Shown here piece by piece: positions 39,201-50,501 of a stretch of 64,000 bases of DNA. Under the pieces are notes generated by a model. That model worked only from the letters and a program-made list of their open reading frames with translations, did not search any database and was not told where the DNA came from. The DNA comes from Tubulanus polymorphus (lineage: Eukaryota; Nemertea; Palaeonemertea; Tubulaniformes; Tubulanidae): contig NC_134030.1 of NCBI RefSeq assembly GCF_964204645.1, positions 10,414,278 through 10,478,277 of the forward strand, written 5' to 3'. The first letter of the stretch is position 1, and each line of letters opens with the position of its first letter. The translations under genes were made by a program, and so were the position numbers.

Positions 39201-42200
39201 ACTGATAGTTCATTTTCAATCGGTTTGACTTCGTAGTCAAATCTCAAGTTGGTTTGACTTCGTAGTCAAATCACAAGTCGCAACTGTGGACCTGGCTCCT
39301 GATTGATGAGAATGTAAAATCATACATTTTCTTTAAATTTTGTGATCATATAAGCGCGAACATTGCGAAATTTCTTCGTCTGTTTCGTGCTACATACGTC
39401 AGGGACCGCTCATATCGGATCTGACCAACCAAGGAGGATGCGTTGAAATAATTTGTATGATTTTAGAGGCTCAAAAATACCGCTCGCTGACGAGTATTTA
39501 CCCTTTCACTGTGTATACCCCGCTATGCTATGTATAATCCATCCACACTATATTGCATCTACCCTGCAGTCCGTGTAATTGTTGAAATTAGTTGGAATCT
39601 CTATTGAAAGACGGCAGCACCTGTAAAACATTGCAAAATCATATCAACTAATGATGCGCGACACTACCAGGTAGACACGATACAATGGTATGCCTCGTTT
39701 CCCGAATTTGTTTGGCAGTATCGGTTGGTTAACTGCCAACGGTTAAGGGTTTTCGACTTGAGCGGAGTCTACTGTATTGGGGGGTGATTTTATCCTATCG
39801 ATTTGTAAAGATCGTCGTTTTTCACCATTCCATATTCCTCTTGTATCTATTCCTGCATTGTTATCCTCTCCGAATTTGTAACAGCACCTGTTTTTCTGGC
39901 CTTGTTTTATCGACGGGTTGATGATGTTTTCATTGGAGAAACGAAAGAAATATCTGAGATATGTCAATTTATTGACCTTAAACAATTAAATGTCATTTTA
40001 ATACGTTATTGGAAAATTGATATTATAAGGGATTCGGTTAGTTATCAACATAGTAGTTCCCGTCGATAAAACTGGGCCCAGGTGTAAGCAAGTACAGTAA
40101 ACCATGTTTGAGTCTGACGTTTTGGATCCGGGAGATCTTTTCAACTTCGAAAAATTCAGATTTTGATATCATCTAAGCTGCGCACACGCAGGCTAGTGCG
40201 GAATGGTTTGTCTCGATGCCATCAGGTTTCGAATCCCTGCCAGGCATTGATGCTACTCTGTGAGAGTTCATTTCGATCAGACGAACGCACGGTTTACCGT
40301 ATTACCGCATGTTTCCCGTTTCTGCGGTGTCGGTGGCTCTCTTCCTCGTGTCGTGAAAAAAACTTATGCATGCTTTCGGCGATAATCGTTTGTTTCAGTC
40401 GACGTTTTATTTCCAGGTGGAGCCACCGAAAGTCGACGGCTACGACAACGTGTCGATGCCCGGTCCGCCGCGACCGGACGACGCTCCACCAAAGCCGCCT
40501 CCGCCGTCGACGCCGACGTCGGCAAAAGCGCCGGCGAAGGTTGAAGATGATAATGAGGAGGACGAAAAAGAGAAATCCGTTTACGTCGTCGACGAGGATT
40601 CGAGCGCCGTCTATCAAGTCCCGACGAGCAACGAGCCGACGGAAGACCTACCGGAAGGTGCTTTGTACAAGGTGATAGCCACTCACCCGTACGCGGCCGT
40701 TGACCCCGATGAGCTGAATCTAGAGAAAGGCGACATTGTCATTGTAATCAAATTCGAAAATGAAGAAGAACAGGTAGGGCATGATATTACGTACTCATTT
40801 ACGCATATTCATTTATTCTTTAAATCTACGGTGAACAGGGTGGCCACTGACCTGGAAAACTTGAAGAATAGGAACATCTAGAAATAATCGGGAACAAAAC
40901 GATTCTGGGAATTCAAGAAATTTTAGCAAAAACCTGGAAAACTCAGGGAATTTGGATAGAATTACAACAAGTTATAATATATTGATACATAAATGAGTAA
41001 TGATGTATTAACATTAATGTTGTAATAATACACCGGGAAAAAGCTTAAAGCTCGAATTCCTTCATTACTCTCACACAAAATCACCCACTTACGCAGAGAA
41101 TAGCAAGTATAACAAAGAAGTAAAGAGTGATAAGATTTTCCAAGCAAAAAACAAGATTCTGAAGGAGATATATATGATAATTGACACATTACTGTATCAC
41201 TAAATTTTTTATCAGTATCGAGACAAAAATTTTTTTTGTTAGATGATTTGAATGCTATATTCCATTATCAAGTCGAGAGTAAGGGGTGTGTAGGTCGTAT
41301 TGTTGCCGGGTGTTATACTGGTGAATAGCCGTATTATTAGTAAATAAGTTGTCAAAGGATTTGGAAGGGTATTTTTGTCATAGGCCTATAGATACATGAG
41401 TTTGGCCTTTTGGTGATGTCTTCTAACTTAAGTATATTACTTGACTCTTGGTAACAGCCCTAATGGCCTTTTTCTGAAGTTGAAATGGACTATTAATATT
41501 TGTAGGATAATTACTTCCCCATACAATGTTACAATATTGTAAATAAGGAAAAACCATTGGGTAATACAGTTTAATCAATACATGATTTGGCAAGAAGAAT
41601 AATAATTTGCGGATGATGACAACACTTTTAGAAATTATTTTTGGCAATTGATTGTATATGGGTTTTCCAGTTTAGATCCTCATCTACCTGTACCCCAAGA
41701 AATTTAGACGATTTTACTTGGAAGATTCTGCTATTGTCCATAAATAATCTAAAATTAGGTTTTTTTCTAGCTCTACTAATGACTATATAACTAGTCTTCG
41801 AAATGTTTAATGGTAATCTATTACATACAAAGTAATCTGAGAGACTTTTAGTTTCATTATTAACAATATCCTGCAATAGAATTGGATTATGGCTGGAAAA
41901 AGTATTGGTATCATCAGCAAACAATAGATACTGAAAAATTTCAGATGCATTTACACATTCATTGATATGCAGAATAAAAAGCAGAGGACCCAAAATTTAT
42001 CCTTGAGATATTCCACAAGTAATATATTTGAAGTTAGAAGTTAGATTATTAAACTTGACTGATTGTGACCTCTGATACAGGTAACTTTTGAGCCAGCTCC
42101 CTGGCAGTCCTCTGATACCGTAATATTCCAGTTTTTTAGCAGGACTTGATGATCGATGGTATCAAACACTTTGGATAAGTCTAGGAAAATGCCAATGGCA

Positions 42201-44474
42201 GTTTCTTTTTTTCTAGTTTTGTAATTAGATTAGCATTCAATAAAGCCAGAGCCATGGCTGTTGAACGGCCCTAATGGAAGCCAAATGATAATTAGAAATT
42301 ACATGGCAATGGTCCATAAAGCTAACAGTACGATAACAAACTAATTTTTCTAAAATCTTTGCAAATGAAGGTAATACGGAAATAGGACGGTAATTGGAAA
42401 ATATTTTATTGTGACCACTTTTGAATATTGGTGACATCAACGCTCGTTTAAGAGAAGCTGGTACATTACCCAAAGAAAATCTAACTAAGGCTTATAGATA
42501 ATATCAATTATTAATTTATCCAGTTTAAAGCTTATTCCATCAACACCACAACTGCCCTAAGGCATGAAAATTTTCACGATATTTTCCATTTTTCTGCAAT
42601 GACGGGTGCTAGAAATAGGTCATACTCTGTGTACAGTTCTTTAGGTAGTAGATAAAGTGATTTTGGGATTGTGGAATATCTGCAGCTAATTTGGGTCCGA
42701 TTTCTGTAAAAAAAAGTATTAAAACCATTCGCTATATCTAGTGGATTATTCAAAACCATGTAATCGACAACAAACTTTTCAGGAAAATTTCTTTTTCTTA
42801 GCTTATATTGAATTTACTAATGATCACATCTTTTAGAATCGTTATGGACCAAAGAGAAATCTCGTGAGTAGTACATTTTTTTGTAGCTCTCGCGCATTCA
42901 GAAATTATGGTTCCGTATCTTTTAAAAGCCAGCTTTGCTGATTGGGTTTTTTCTTTTAAGTAGCTCTTATGAAGAGCTTCTTTTCGCTTTGCGGAAGTTA
43001 AAAGTCCTTTTGTTATCCAGGGGTTTTTTATGTCTTTGTACTTGGAAAATTTCCTTGTTACATATGGGAAACTATCAACTAAACGTTTCTCAAACAATGC
43101 TAGAAATTTAACATAGTGCAGATCGACAACTACAGAATCGATTAATGTCAGCTTCAATAAATGATTTGCATGAAACTAGTTTGAACATTATTTAACTAAT
43201 ATGAAAATTGGTAAGTGGCCGGAAACATCAGAGATCATTACACCTGATCTGGTTTTATCGGCTTGGGTTCAATTACAAAAAATATTGCCGATAAGTGCAG
43301 AAGTTGTTTCTGTTAAACCGGTTGGTCTATCTATAAGTGGATAAAATGAGTAACTGTATAAGTCAAGTAAATAGGTTTCGGTCGGAACATGATTATTTGA
43401 CTGAAGGAGATTGATATTGAAATCGGCCACCAAAAAGACTAGTATGGCTCCTAATTCGAGCCTGAATTGCCTTAAAGTCATTCTTAAAAAGTATTTAAAC
43501 AATGAGCAAGACCCTCGGGTATGGAAGAATGTGCCAATTAAAAATTTGTCTGAGCCATATGAGATTTCTATAAACGTATATTCAACTGATTTCATGTTTG
43601 GGATAGTAAGATCATCTCGAGTTTCATATTTCAAAATATCTTTAACGTAGCAGCCAATACCACCCCCTCTCTGACCCTCTATACTTGTAAGTATTGAGTT
43701 GTATCCACTTAAATTGTACAGAGTTGAATTGTCACTACTAGAAACTGTCCATGTTTCAGTTATTCCTATAATATCGGGGGGGGGGGGGCATAGCATAGTG
43801 ATTTAAGGTAAACTGTTAGGTGCACGTAATTCTTATTTATGCTTCTTATATTGACATGACATAGACATAAACTGTCTTTAGAAAGAGTGTTAAACTAATC
43901 ACTGGTACAATATGAGCATCTCTGCTCATTAGGTTCAGTTAATGCGTCTGCCATAATAGACTCTAGTTACGATATATATATCCTTATTTGTTATAATAGT
44001 TACCATTGAACATGGTGCTTTTTCAGTAGTAGTTATACCGGGTGGAAAACATAATTACTTTTCAATATGAGTATTTATAAATGATAAAATAAAGAACTTG
44101 TTTATCTGTATGTTACAGGAAAATATAGAAATAAAGTGAAACGTCAATGAGGGCAATGAGGGTATCAGTACGTGATTCGATGAGAAGTGAATTGTAACAT
44201 TTCCACATTTGTGTGTTAGAGTTAACTCTGAGTTTATGTTATTTCATTTTCAATGAGTTAACTCAGAGTCAAATCTGAACTCACAACTGAGGAACTGGAC
44301 ACAGGAGATTGTAAATGGGGCAGAAAGTGGCCACCCTGGTGAATAGAATCGTTCGCTTCGGACTTTATACGGTAACGTTTCTTTTCGTTACAGGACGACG
44401 GTTGGCAAATGGGCATCATCGAATCGACAGGGAGAAAAGGCGTTTTTCCGGAAAATTTCACGAAGAAAATATAG
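24209..44474 (+). CDS. Amph: Amphiphysin / BIN1-type BAR-SH3 protein, complete
   Basis: A membrane-bending protein that dimerises through an N-BAR domain and recruits proline-rich partners by SH3, acting in endocytosis or in muscle T-tubules. Exons: 24209-24277, 29743-29823, 33594-33648, 33955-34049, 34690-34893, 35423-35584, 36246-36477, 38396-38493, 40417-40773, 44394-44474; all GT-AG, phases close, 477 aa. Residues 1-23 form the amphipathic helix 0. The BAR domain runs to about 235, with EVIEEVYEPDWTE, SQDLLWADYVNKLTEQ, KIAKRSRKLVDYDNSKHH, KSAKKKDDAKISK and LHQELPSLYDSRV. Residues 245-400 are a disordered Ser/Glu linker with KPPPPSTPT. The SH3 domain (about 413-477) shows HPYAAVDPDELNLEKGD, DDGWQMG and GVFPENF. 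The 81 bp exon 2 matches the vertebrate layout. I see no clathrin or AP2 motif (LLDLD, DPF), as in fly amphiphysin, so a muscle/membrane-tubule role is at least as likely as an endocytic one. An alternative acceptor at 40398 would add six in-frame residues to exon 9. Confidence 0.96.
24961..26269. mobile_element. pogo-like inverted-repeat element, 1.3 kb, with nested repeat
   Basis: TACAGTCAAACCTGCTTAAT at the left and ATTAAGCGGGTTTGACTGTA at the right are inverse copies flanked by TA. Inside, GGTAAAAATGCCAG (about 25187) and CTGGCATTTTTAC (25751) form a second inverted pair. No transposase frame is visible. In amphiphysin intron 1. Confidence 0.7.
26391..26632 (+). repeat. Dispersed repeat, direct copy of 44755-44988
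   Basis: Shared words in order: GACAAGCATATC, TGTCCCCTCA, CATC-TTGTATTG-TGGGAAAA, GATGATAACCTACT, AATGAGAATATGCTTGTC and AGATCGGACCCT. The 64-codon frame here and the 85-codon frame in the second copy come from the repeat and are not supported as genes. Confidence 0.7.
27355..27560. repeat. Partial GTCGAAACGTCGAAT-family MITE
   Basis: AACGTTTCGACTATACATAT and TAGTCGTCTTCAA are followed by GAGAATCCCACACTAATAAA and GATGAAGTCCGAAAAG. These words match the 58660-58910 element but are rearranged. Confidence 0.55.
27920..27983. repeat. Perfect 27 bp hairpin, 10 nt loop
   Basis: The left arm 27920-27946 (TTTGATTCATTTCTGAAATT and seven more bases) pairs without mismatch with 27957-27983; the loop is GATATATTAT. 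It could be a small-RNA precursor or the core of a foldback element. It lies in amphiphysin intron 1. Confidence 0.85.
28470..28790. promoter_or_regulatory. CpG-dense patch in amphiphysin intron 1 (candidate internal promoter)
   Basis: The stretch is visibly rich in CpG (GCCGACCGCGATG, CCGATCCGCCGCCGCGC, GGGCCGCGGCCGCG) within AT-rich intron. It contains a 45-codon frame on the plus strand (28533-28670), not recognised. It could drive a shorter amphiphysin transcript or another RNA; sequence alone cannot tell. Confidence 0.4.
29156..29318. mobile_element. pogo-like MITE (CCCCGATATACCGCC type)
   Basis: TACAGTCAATCCCCAATATA at the left and TATATCGGGGTTGGCTGTA at the right are inverse. A relative is at 50004-50177. 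Confidence 0.65.
29340..29460. repeat. Half of a GTCGAAACGTCGAAT-family MITE
   Basis: Contains GGTTATAGTCGAAACGTCGA, then TTAGCTTTAAGGAAACTT and a CTCGTTTTGTCAGTGTAGGA end, as in the right half of 58660-58910. Confidence 0.65.
32467..32641. mobile_element. Foldback MITE with about 40 bp arms
   Basis: GAGAGAAATCCCACAATAAC at the left is mirrored by TTTTGTGGGATTTCTCTC at the right, and the similarity continues inward through AGCCTAGATTGAAAAATT. The interior has GACGTTTCGGCTAACAACTG and CCATCATCAGG. In amphiphysin intron 2. Confidence 0.8.
33130..33500. repeat. Dispersed repeat, inverted relative of 11640-12110
   Basis: Words such as CTTCCTTGAAATATATGAAA, TTTTCTCC and ACTGACCTGTAGGGATTCTG are the reverse complement of words in 11660-11760 (ATCCCTACAGATCAGTCGC, GGAGAAAATTTCATATTTCA). 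It stretches across non-coding intron 2. Confidence 0.55.
35075..35326. mobile_element. hAT-like element remnant (GGGGCGGATCTA ends)
   Basis: GGGGGTGGATCCAGGGGG at the left and TACGTAGATCCGCCCCTG at the right. Related pieces are at about 47415-47640 and 54065-54294, and inside the intron 4 array. CAGGGGCGGAtCcAG is a common hAT-type end (family knowledge). Confidence 0.55.
38770..38944. mobile_element. pogo-like MITE
   Basis: ACAGTTGAACCTCGTTTACA at the left and TATTAACGAGATTCCGCTGT at the right, with further inverted agreement inward (ACACGATT, GATTTC). In amphiphysin intron 8. Confidence 0.7.
39497..39746. mobile_element. TTAA-flanked (piggyBac-like) MITE, copy 4
   Basis: TTTACCCTTTCACTGTG at the left (the TTAA has decayed to TTTA) and CAACGGTTAA at the right. 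The palindromes have largely decayed (CCCCGCTATGCTATGTA). Same internal order as 22499-22783. In amphiphysin intron 8. Confidence 0.6.
41423..43796 (-). mobile_element. Decayed non-LTR retrotransposon (LINE, CR1/Jockey-like), antisense in amphiphysin intron 9
   Basis: Read on the minus strand from 43796 down, the broken frames line up as one LINE ORF2. First comes an endonuclease-like part (43796-43269) with DIIGITETW, GGGIGCYVKD, VADFNINLL and LIDRPTG. Then a linker (43157-42798) with KNPWITKGLL. Then a reverse transcriptase with SNYRPISVLPSFAKILEKL (about 42473-42237), a GPLLFILHIN block and the catalytic LLFADDT (41993-41628), and finally FLGVQVDEDLNWKTHI and an IVWGSNYPTN tail (41647-41423). 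Frameshifts and gaps between these pieces show it is dead. Family order is established for CR1/Jockey LINEs; the exact clade is inference. Confidence 0.88.
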
Positions 44475-44754
44475 TTGAAGAAGACGACGGCGTACACACG
44501 TTGCGGCTGTCTCTTCGGAGATGAAGCCAGTCCCTTGCCTCGACTGCTGAACATATGGTGCATGCAGCTTATACGTATACACGAACTGAGCGTGGTGGTG
44601 CAATCTGCTGCCTCTACATTATTCATCGGATATTACTGTTAATTCTTTTCAAGTCGTTCGTTGTTCATCTGAAATATTTAGCGATACGAAATGATGTCTC
44701 TCGTCTTTTAAGATCTGCACGCGGGGTCCGATCTAAGAAATGAAAGCCATTTGT

Positions 44755-44988
44755 CCAGGGGGCAAGCATATCTGATATTTCACTAGTGTCCCCTCATTAA
44801 TCTACTCGTCCTACACAGGCAGTCCAACTGGTGGTGAAATCATCCATTGTATTGATTGGGAAAAATGCTAGGAGGCGTAAAAATGCACTGGCACGGTGGA
44901 CCAGCGATAATGATAACCTACTTGCCCAAATGAGAATATACTTGTCCCGGGCAATCAGACAAGTGTTTAGATCGGACCCTTGTATGAT
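44755..44988 (+). repeat. Dispersed repeat, direct copy of 26391-26632
   Basis: Same word order as the first copy, including CATTGTATTGATTGGGAAAA and GATAATGATAACCTACTTGC. It lies about 280 bp past the amphiphysin stop, so it may be in the 3' UTR. Confidence 0.7.
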
Positions 44989-45071
44989 GAATGAAAGCGT
45001 ACCAGGGTATGCCTCATACTGTAGCCTAATGGACAACGATTTAACCTTTATTTTGGGCACAAGCATTTTTC

Positions 45072-45434
45072 CAGTGTACCTCGCTTAATCCGGATTAGTT
45101 TAATCCAGATATAAACGGGATTGTTTTGCAAAAGCCACAGTCGACCTGACAATCTATTCTAATCTGACAGTTTCGGAGTTTATCTAATAACGATGTAAAG
45201 TAATTTCAGAATATAGACGTTACTAAGGAAGGTTTTTTTTTAGAAGTTTATATGTTTGAATTACTGTATATCATTAACTCTGAAACTGTCATATTAGAAT
45301 AAATTGTTAAAAATTACAAAGTTCTCAACTGTGGGTTTCGCTAATTAACTTCAAATACTAAGATTTAGTCTACCAGTCATAAACCGGATTGAATTCATGG
45401 ACCATAAATTATCTGGATTTAGCCGGGTTTACTG
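45072..45434. mobile_element. pogo-like MITE
   Basis: CAGTGTACCTCGCTTAATCC at the left and GGATTTAGCCGGGTTTACTG at the right are inverse copies. The interior includes a second inverted pair around AATCTGACAGTTTCGGAGTT (about 45162) and AACTCTGAAACTGTCA (45276). Confidence 0.65.
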
Positions 45435-47104
45435 TTATACATGTACTTAAAATTTAAATGTACGACTTGATAAACTGAAAGTCATTGATAGCCATGTTTT
45501 CCATACAGAGACCTACTCGAAATACTTAAGTTCCTACTTTTTGGAGCCTTCGCGACGAGACACCAATCAACAATTTCAATAGCATCAGATTCTGAATTCT
45601 TACTTCATCTTTGAGGACAGAGTTTTTCTTTCAATACTCAAAGACGATGGGTTATTTTTTCATAGGTGCACTCATACTGCACTCACGTAGTAGTATGTAT
45701 GGTATGGGCATTGCCACGGACGAATTTGATGGAACTATAAGGCCAAACAGGCGTTTGTAGCCATCTCGCAAGAAAATTTTGAAGAATTCAGGCATAAAAA
45801 AGAAAAGAAAAAACATTTTCCGAGCTCATTTTCCGAGCATTATTTCCATTATTCCAATTATGGGATGAAATGAATGCATCATCGATAGCAAAAGCCTGGA
45901 ACTTTGGCATTTCTAAATCAGAGAAGGTCCTGCTGGTGTCGCTACTATGAACAGCTACGTGATATAGTGAAATTCTTAGTATTAAGTAAAACCAATCCTT
46001 TTCAGATTAACGGCAGAGCTCGGCGAATATTCCGTAATTATATTTGCGATTATCGGCTGCCCGATTAAGATCGTAGTCGGTTCTTTGCCGCTTAACTATA
46101 CGCTATTACTAAGGCGTAAATCATGCCCTTAATTCTCCCATTTTAGAGAGACTTGTACGCTCTGCCGTTTAGAGGGAACCGAATTGCCGATGATGATGAT
46201 GATGATCGCTGAAATTAAGCGCCGTTAATGGCTGTTATCGCATTATAATCTGCGCGTAGTAAAGGTTATTGACATCATCTCCTTGGTTAAGTTAAGGTTA
46301 ATTTGCCAAATAGAACGAACGGTAGACAACTGATGTGGTTTGACCACGCGAATGATGCTTGAAAAGATGATTGTTTGATTCTGTTAACTAGTGGATAGTT
46401 GATGAAGTGACAATTAAAAGTTCGTTGTTACTATGGTATTTATCCGTTTATGCAATAGACTCTTCCAAAGTAAAAAAAAAACTGATGAATAAGTGATATC
46501 AGTGAAAAAGCTTGCCCGAGAAGTTTTACGCATTGTTTTTGTAGAAAAGAAAATATTTCGGCTAGAAAATTGATACCTTGTTTCTCCTTTTCCGTTGAGC
46601 TTGGAGGTTGACCCAGCCGGCTGGCCGGCCACCCTGTACATGACCATTTTCTTGAAAATCATAATCAGGCTAGCCATAACAGACCCGGCAGTTAGATAGA
46701 CATCTGATATCCGATATACCCGATAGGTATGAATTGGATTATAAAATTCATTGCTGTTTACGAAATGAACCGTCCGATTAGGAGAAACGAGGTATCATTT
46801 CATTCTAGCCGTAGTGTTGGATTTCGTCGCTTGACTTGCCAACAGTTGGAAACTATGTAATGTTCAATTTCATGATACTGAAAGTTCATCATTAATGTAT
46901 CGATTTCTGATTTTCTCGTTGATTATTTGAGTCTCAACACTCGAAATCGATTTCTTGCCATATCGTTAGCGTTGCTGCACATGTTGACAGGTTTTTCGAG
47001 CTGGTCGGTTAAGATAATTACGAACAGGTTGCAGCCTTCTTTATATTGTAACATTTACTTAACTAGTCATATGTAACATTTCATTGATTATACAATACGT
47101 ACAG

Positions 47105-47420
47105 GAGCGTTCAAATAGAACATATGGTCGATTTTACCATTTCTAGACCACCCTCCCCCTTTTACAATCTTGGTACTTAATTCATTGACAAACCCCCCCC
47201 CCCCACCCGTATATATATTTTGAAAGACCACCCTCAACCAATGAATGGGCCATAATATGCTGCTTAAATTGTTGAGCTTTAAATGAAAAACGCTGAGTTA
47301 GTCGCTAGAATTTGATAGTGACGATGTGTCTATTATATAAAATCATGTAAATCTTAGAAATAGGATATTTAGAGTGGGATGATATTAGAATACTGTAATT
47401 AGATATTCTGTATCACAGGG
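47105..47420 (+). repeat. Dispersed repeat, inverted copy at 52860-53180
   Basis: GTCGATTTTACCATTTCTAG and GACCACCCTCCC here match the reverse complement of GGGAGGGTCTAAAAAACGGC at 53139-53158; AGTGGGATGATATTAG here matches CAATATCATCCCACT there. Class unknown. Confidence 0.65.
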
Positions 47421-48681
47421 GCAGATCTAGCTTTTTGGAAAAGAGGGCGCGCACTTCTTAATTGGGCCGGGTCTGAAAATTTTGAAAAATTAGATGCATT
47501 CTGAGCACTTTCCTGGTTGAAATTCGTAATGAAATATGTTCGCAATTTCACCATTCGCTAAATAAAAAGTCTTGGGTAGAAAATTCCAAGGTCACTCTGT
47601 CGAAAGAAGGGGGTACGTCTGGATCCACCGCTGTATCAGACAGTGTTTGTCTTAAACTGCCCTCCCACCATATGAAGTTGTACGTACTATATGAACGCTC
47701 CCTAACTAACATGTACCGGTATATATACAGTTGACCTCGCTTCATTCGGATCATGAAATCCGGTTTAAGAATCATATTGCATTTTGAGTATTTTCCCGGT
47801 TGAAATCAGGAACGAAATGTGCTCACGATTTCGCCATTTAATTTTTTTGGGGGGAGAAAATTTCAAAGTCACTCGAACGAAAAACCGTGAACTGCCGGCA
47901 TCCGCTCCCCTGTGGGCCAAGGGTGGTGGTAAAGTCACCCGATTGATACCAACATAAACTGATCCGCAACCGTAGTGGGTCTACTGTATATGTATATAAT
48001 ATATATGTATGTTTTCATATCATGCTCATATACTAGTTTATCATTTCTTAGATTAAAAACTGAATCAAATGAAAGATGAAAGTAGTTATTAGCGCGCACA
48101 CAATATTATACTAGTATTTCAGTATTTCGACAGCTATGTACTGTAAATGTGTAGAATATGCTCTATATTATTGGCAGTCGTTGCGCTTTCAGAAACGAGT
48201 TCACACGCAACATTTCGCGCATCGGCGATAGAATTGTTCGAATATATATATATATTGTTTTTGCGATGTATGAGGGTTTTCTGCGTGTATTCCATTCATC
48301 AGAACTGATGTTAATAATGGGACCAATATTATTATTATTATTTTTATCATTATTATTATTATGAAGTGATATATGAAATCCAAGCGTTATATTAATTCTA
48401 TATACGATCGTATGTGTCTGATAATCGTATTGTGTATGTTTTTATTCTGTTTTCGGTAAGGAACCCGCGCGCAATTTTCCATTCGAGGTTATGCGTTTAA
48501 AGAAACTCGATAATTCTGATTTTGTTCGTATTTTCGAATAATCAGAACTAGAAGTAGTTCATTCTGGTTGTATCATAAAGACACACACGGAATGTTTAGG
48601 CTGTTATTTACAAGATTTTTACTTTAGGCTGTTATTAACAAGATTTTTACTTTAGCAAGGACGGTTGGGATGATGGTCACA

Positions 48682-48994
48682 TAAGCCGCGATCGCACAAA
48701 CTTTTTTGGCCACTGTTCTCACGAGTGCCAAATGGGCCAGTGCCTGTTTGCCCCGGTCAAATTTGGCTCGACCAAAAACGAACCAAATTTAGCACGGGAC
48801 AAATGATTGCGTTTGAATTGCATTTGGTTCCGGAAATTACTCGCTTTGCTTTGTTTGAGCATTGTTCGGTATCGAGTCAGTGGTTTGTGTGTGAACGCAC
48901 TCTCTAATTAGGAACGGGCCAAATTTCAAATGAATCGGGCTTGATCCATGCCAATTTGGCCCGGGCCAAATCGTCTCCGTGTGATCACGGCTAT
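48682..48994. mobile_element. Inverted-repeat element TAAGCCGYGATC, full copy
   Basis: TAAGCCGCGATCGCACAAAC at the left and CGTGTGATCACGGCTATTA at the right. The interior repeats GGCCAAAT-type words. A truncated copy is at 10909-11152. Confidence 0.7.
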
Positions 48995-49857
48995 TAAGAA
49001 GAGTTAATTGGGTTTGAGTCCTTTTCCTTGTTTCAGATAGATAACATGGGCCAGACCTAACTTAAGTATAAGTATACAATGTCAAAGATATTGGACACGT
49101 GTTCCACAGTTGTGAGTTTGAGTTAACTCTTGAGTTAAGGTTAGTTCATTTTCAATGAGTTAACTCAAAACTCTTGACTCAAAACTGTGGAACTGGACCA
49201 TGTACAGTAAGAAATAACCATTTTCCTATATTTGGTATCTAGCATACTGGTCGTCGGAACTAACATTTGTGTCAGGCCCCTGTGAGGTACGATGCGGTTC
49301 GAGCGTTAAGCCATGAACCTGGCTTCATTTTGTGAAAGGCTTCCTCCCGATACAGATGAAGATAGTGATTAGTTAGTTTTTTTCGGTGCTAAATACGAGC
49401 GCGGATTTTTAGATTCCGTTAGTCGTAAAAATGCTTATTGTGATATTTACTTCGAGGGTGTGTCGCTCAGATTATCGTGTGCCCCGGACAAAATATTGAG
49501 GACTTTCTAACAGCGCCGTTGCTCCAGCTACGGCAAAATACGTTTGCCTCTGATGGGAAAAGACTTCGGTCGAGTCGGATCTTTCGGGCCCGTAAAAATG
49601 TGTCCGACTTGAGAGACATATCCGAGTTGGATGTTTAGTATATCCTATATCGTGTCACAAAAACAGTTTTAAAAAACATCCGATTATCAGAGCTGATCGA
49701 ATCCGACTCGGGCGGAGTCTACTCTGTTTGTGCTACGAGATCCTAGGCGAGTGGAGTCGACTGTTTTTGAAAATGAACTTATCTTGATCGGGAACCTGGA
49801 ACTTCGGGCCCTAACGATAGATATTAGATATGTGGCCAGGTTTCACTAGATCGTGAT

Positions 49858-50240
49858 TATAGTAGAACTTGCTTAATTCGGATTTTTCAATCCGGATTTT
49901 CATTTCGTTCTGATGAAATATTCAGTCCGTTTTACCTGGAAACTGGTTCCGAATTTTGAATACACTGTAATAGTTTACATGGTTCAACCATGTAGACTCT
50001 TAGAGTCAGCCCCCGATATACCGCCCACATCGGTGCAGAACGATTTTGGCGGTATAGAGAGTATGGCGGTATATTGGGGTGCTTTACTTTGTATTTGTAT
50101 TGATATGCACATTGAGAAAACCTGGCGGTAGGCGGGATGGCCGTAAATGGGAGGGCGATATATCGGGGTTGACTGTATTCATAATTCAGAAGAAATCTGG
50201 ACAGTCCCTAGTCATCCGAATAACGGTGAGTTCTACTGTA
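49858..50240. mobile_element. pogo-like MITE with a second pogo-like MITE nested inside
   Basis: Outer ends: TAGTAGAACTTGCTTAATTC and GGTGAGTTCTACTGTA (right end 50240). Inner element 50004-50177: AGTCAGCCCCCGATATACCG and ATATCGGGGTTGACTGTA, a relative of 29156-29318. Confidence 0.65.
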
Positions 50241-50374
50241 TTCCATATTTATCGCGTGTACGTTTCAAGTAGAGCCTCCGGGTTCTTACACAGGCCTTTT
50301 AATATGGTTTGGGATAATTTTGTTAATATACACGGCAATTCTTCATTCGCTCATAAGCGATATGAATGTGTGTG

Positions 50375-50501
<127 letters not shown>

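Noticed and set aside
40163-40675. 170-codon Arg-rich frame, and its 107-codon antisense counterpart at 40294-40617
   Set aside because: Both are other-frame shadows of amphiphysin exon 9; the Arg and Pro/Asp richness comes from CpG-rich codons of the true frame.
44258-44626. 122-codon antisense frame over amphiphysin exon 10
   Set aside because: Shadow of the SH3 exon plus 3' UTR.
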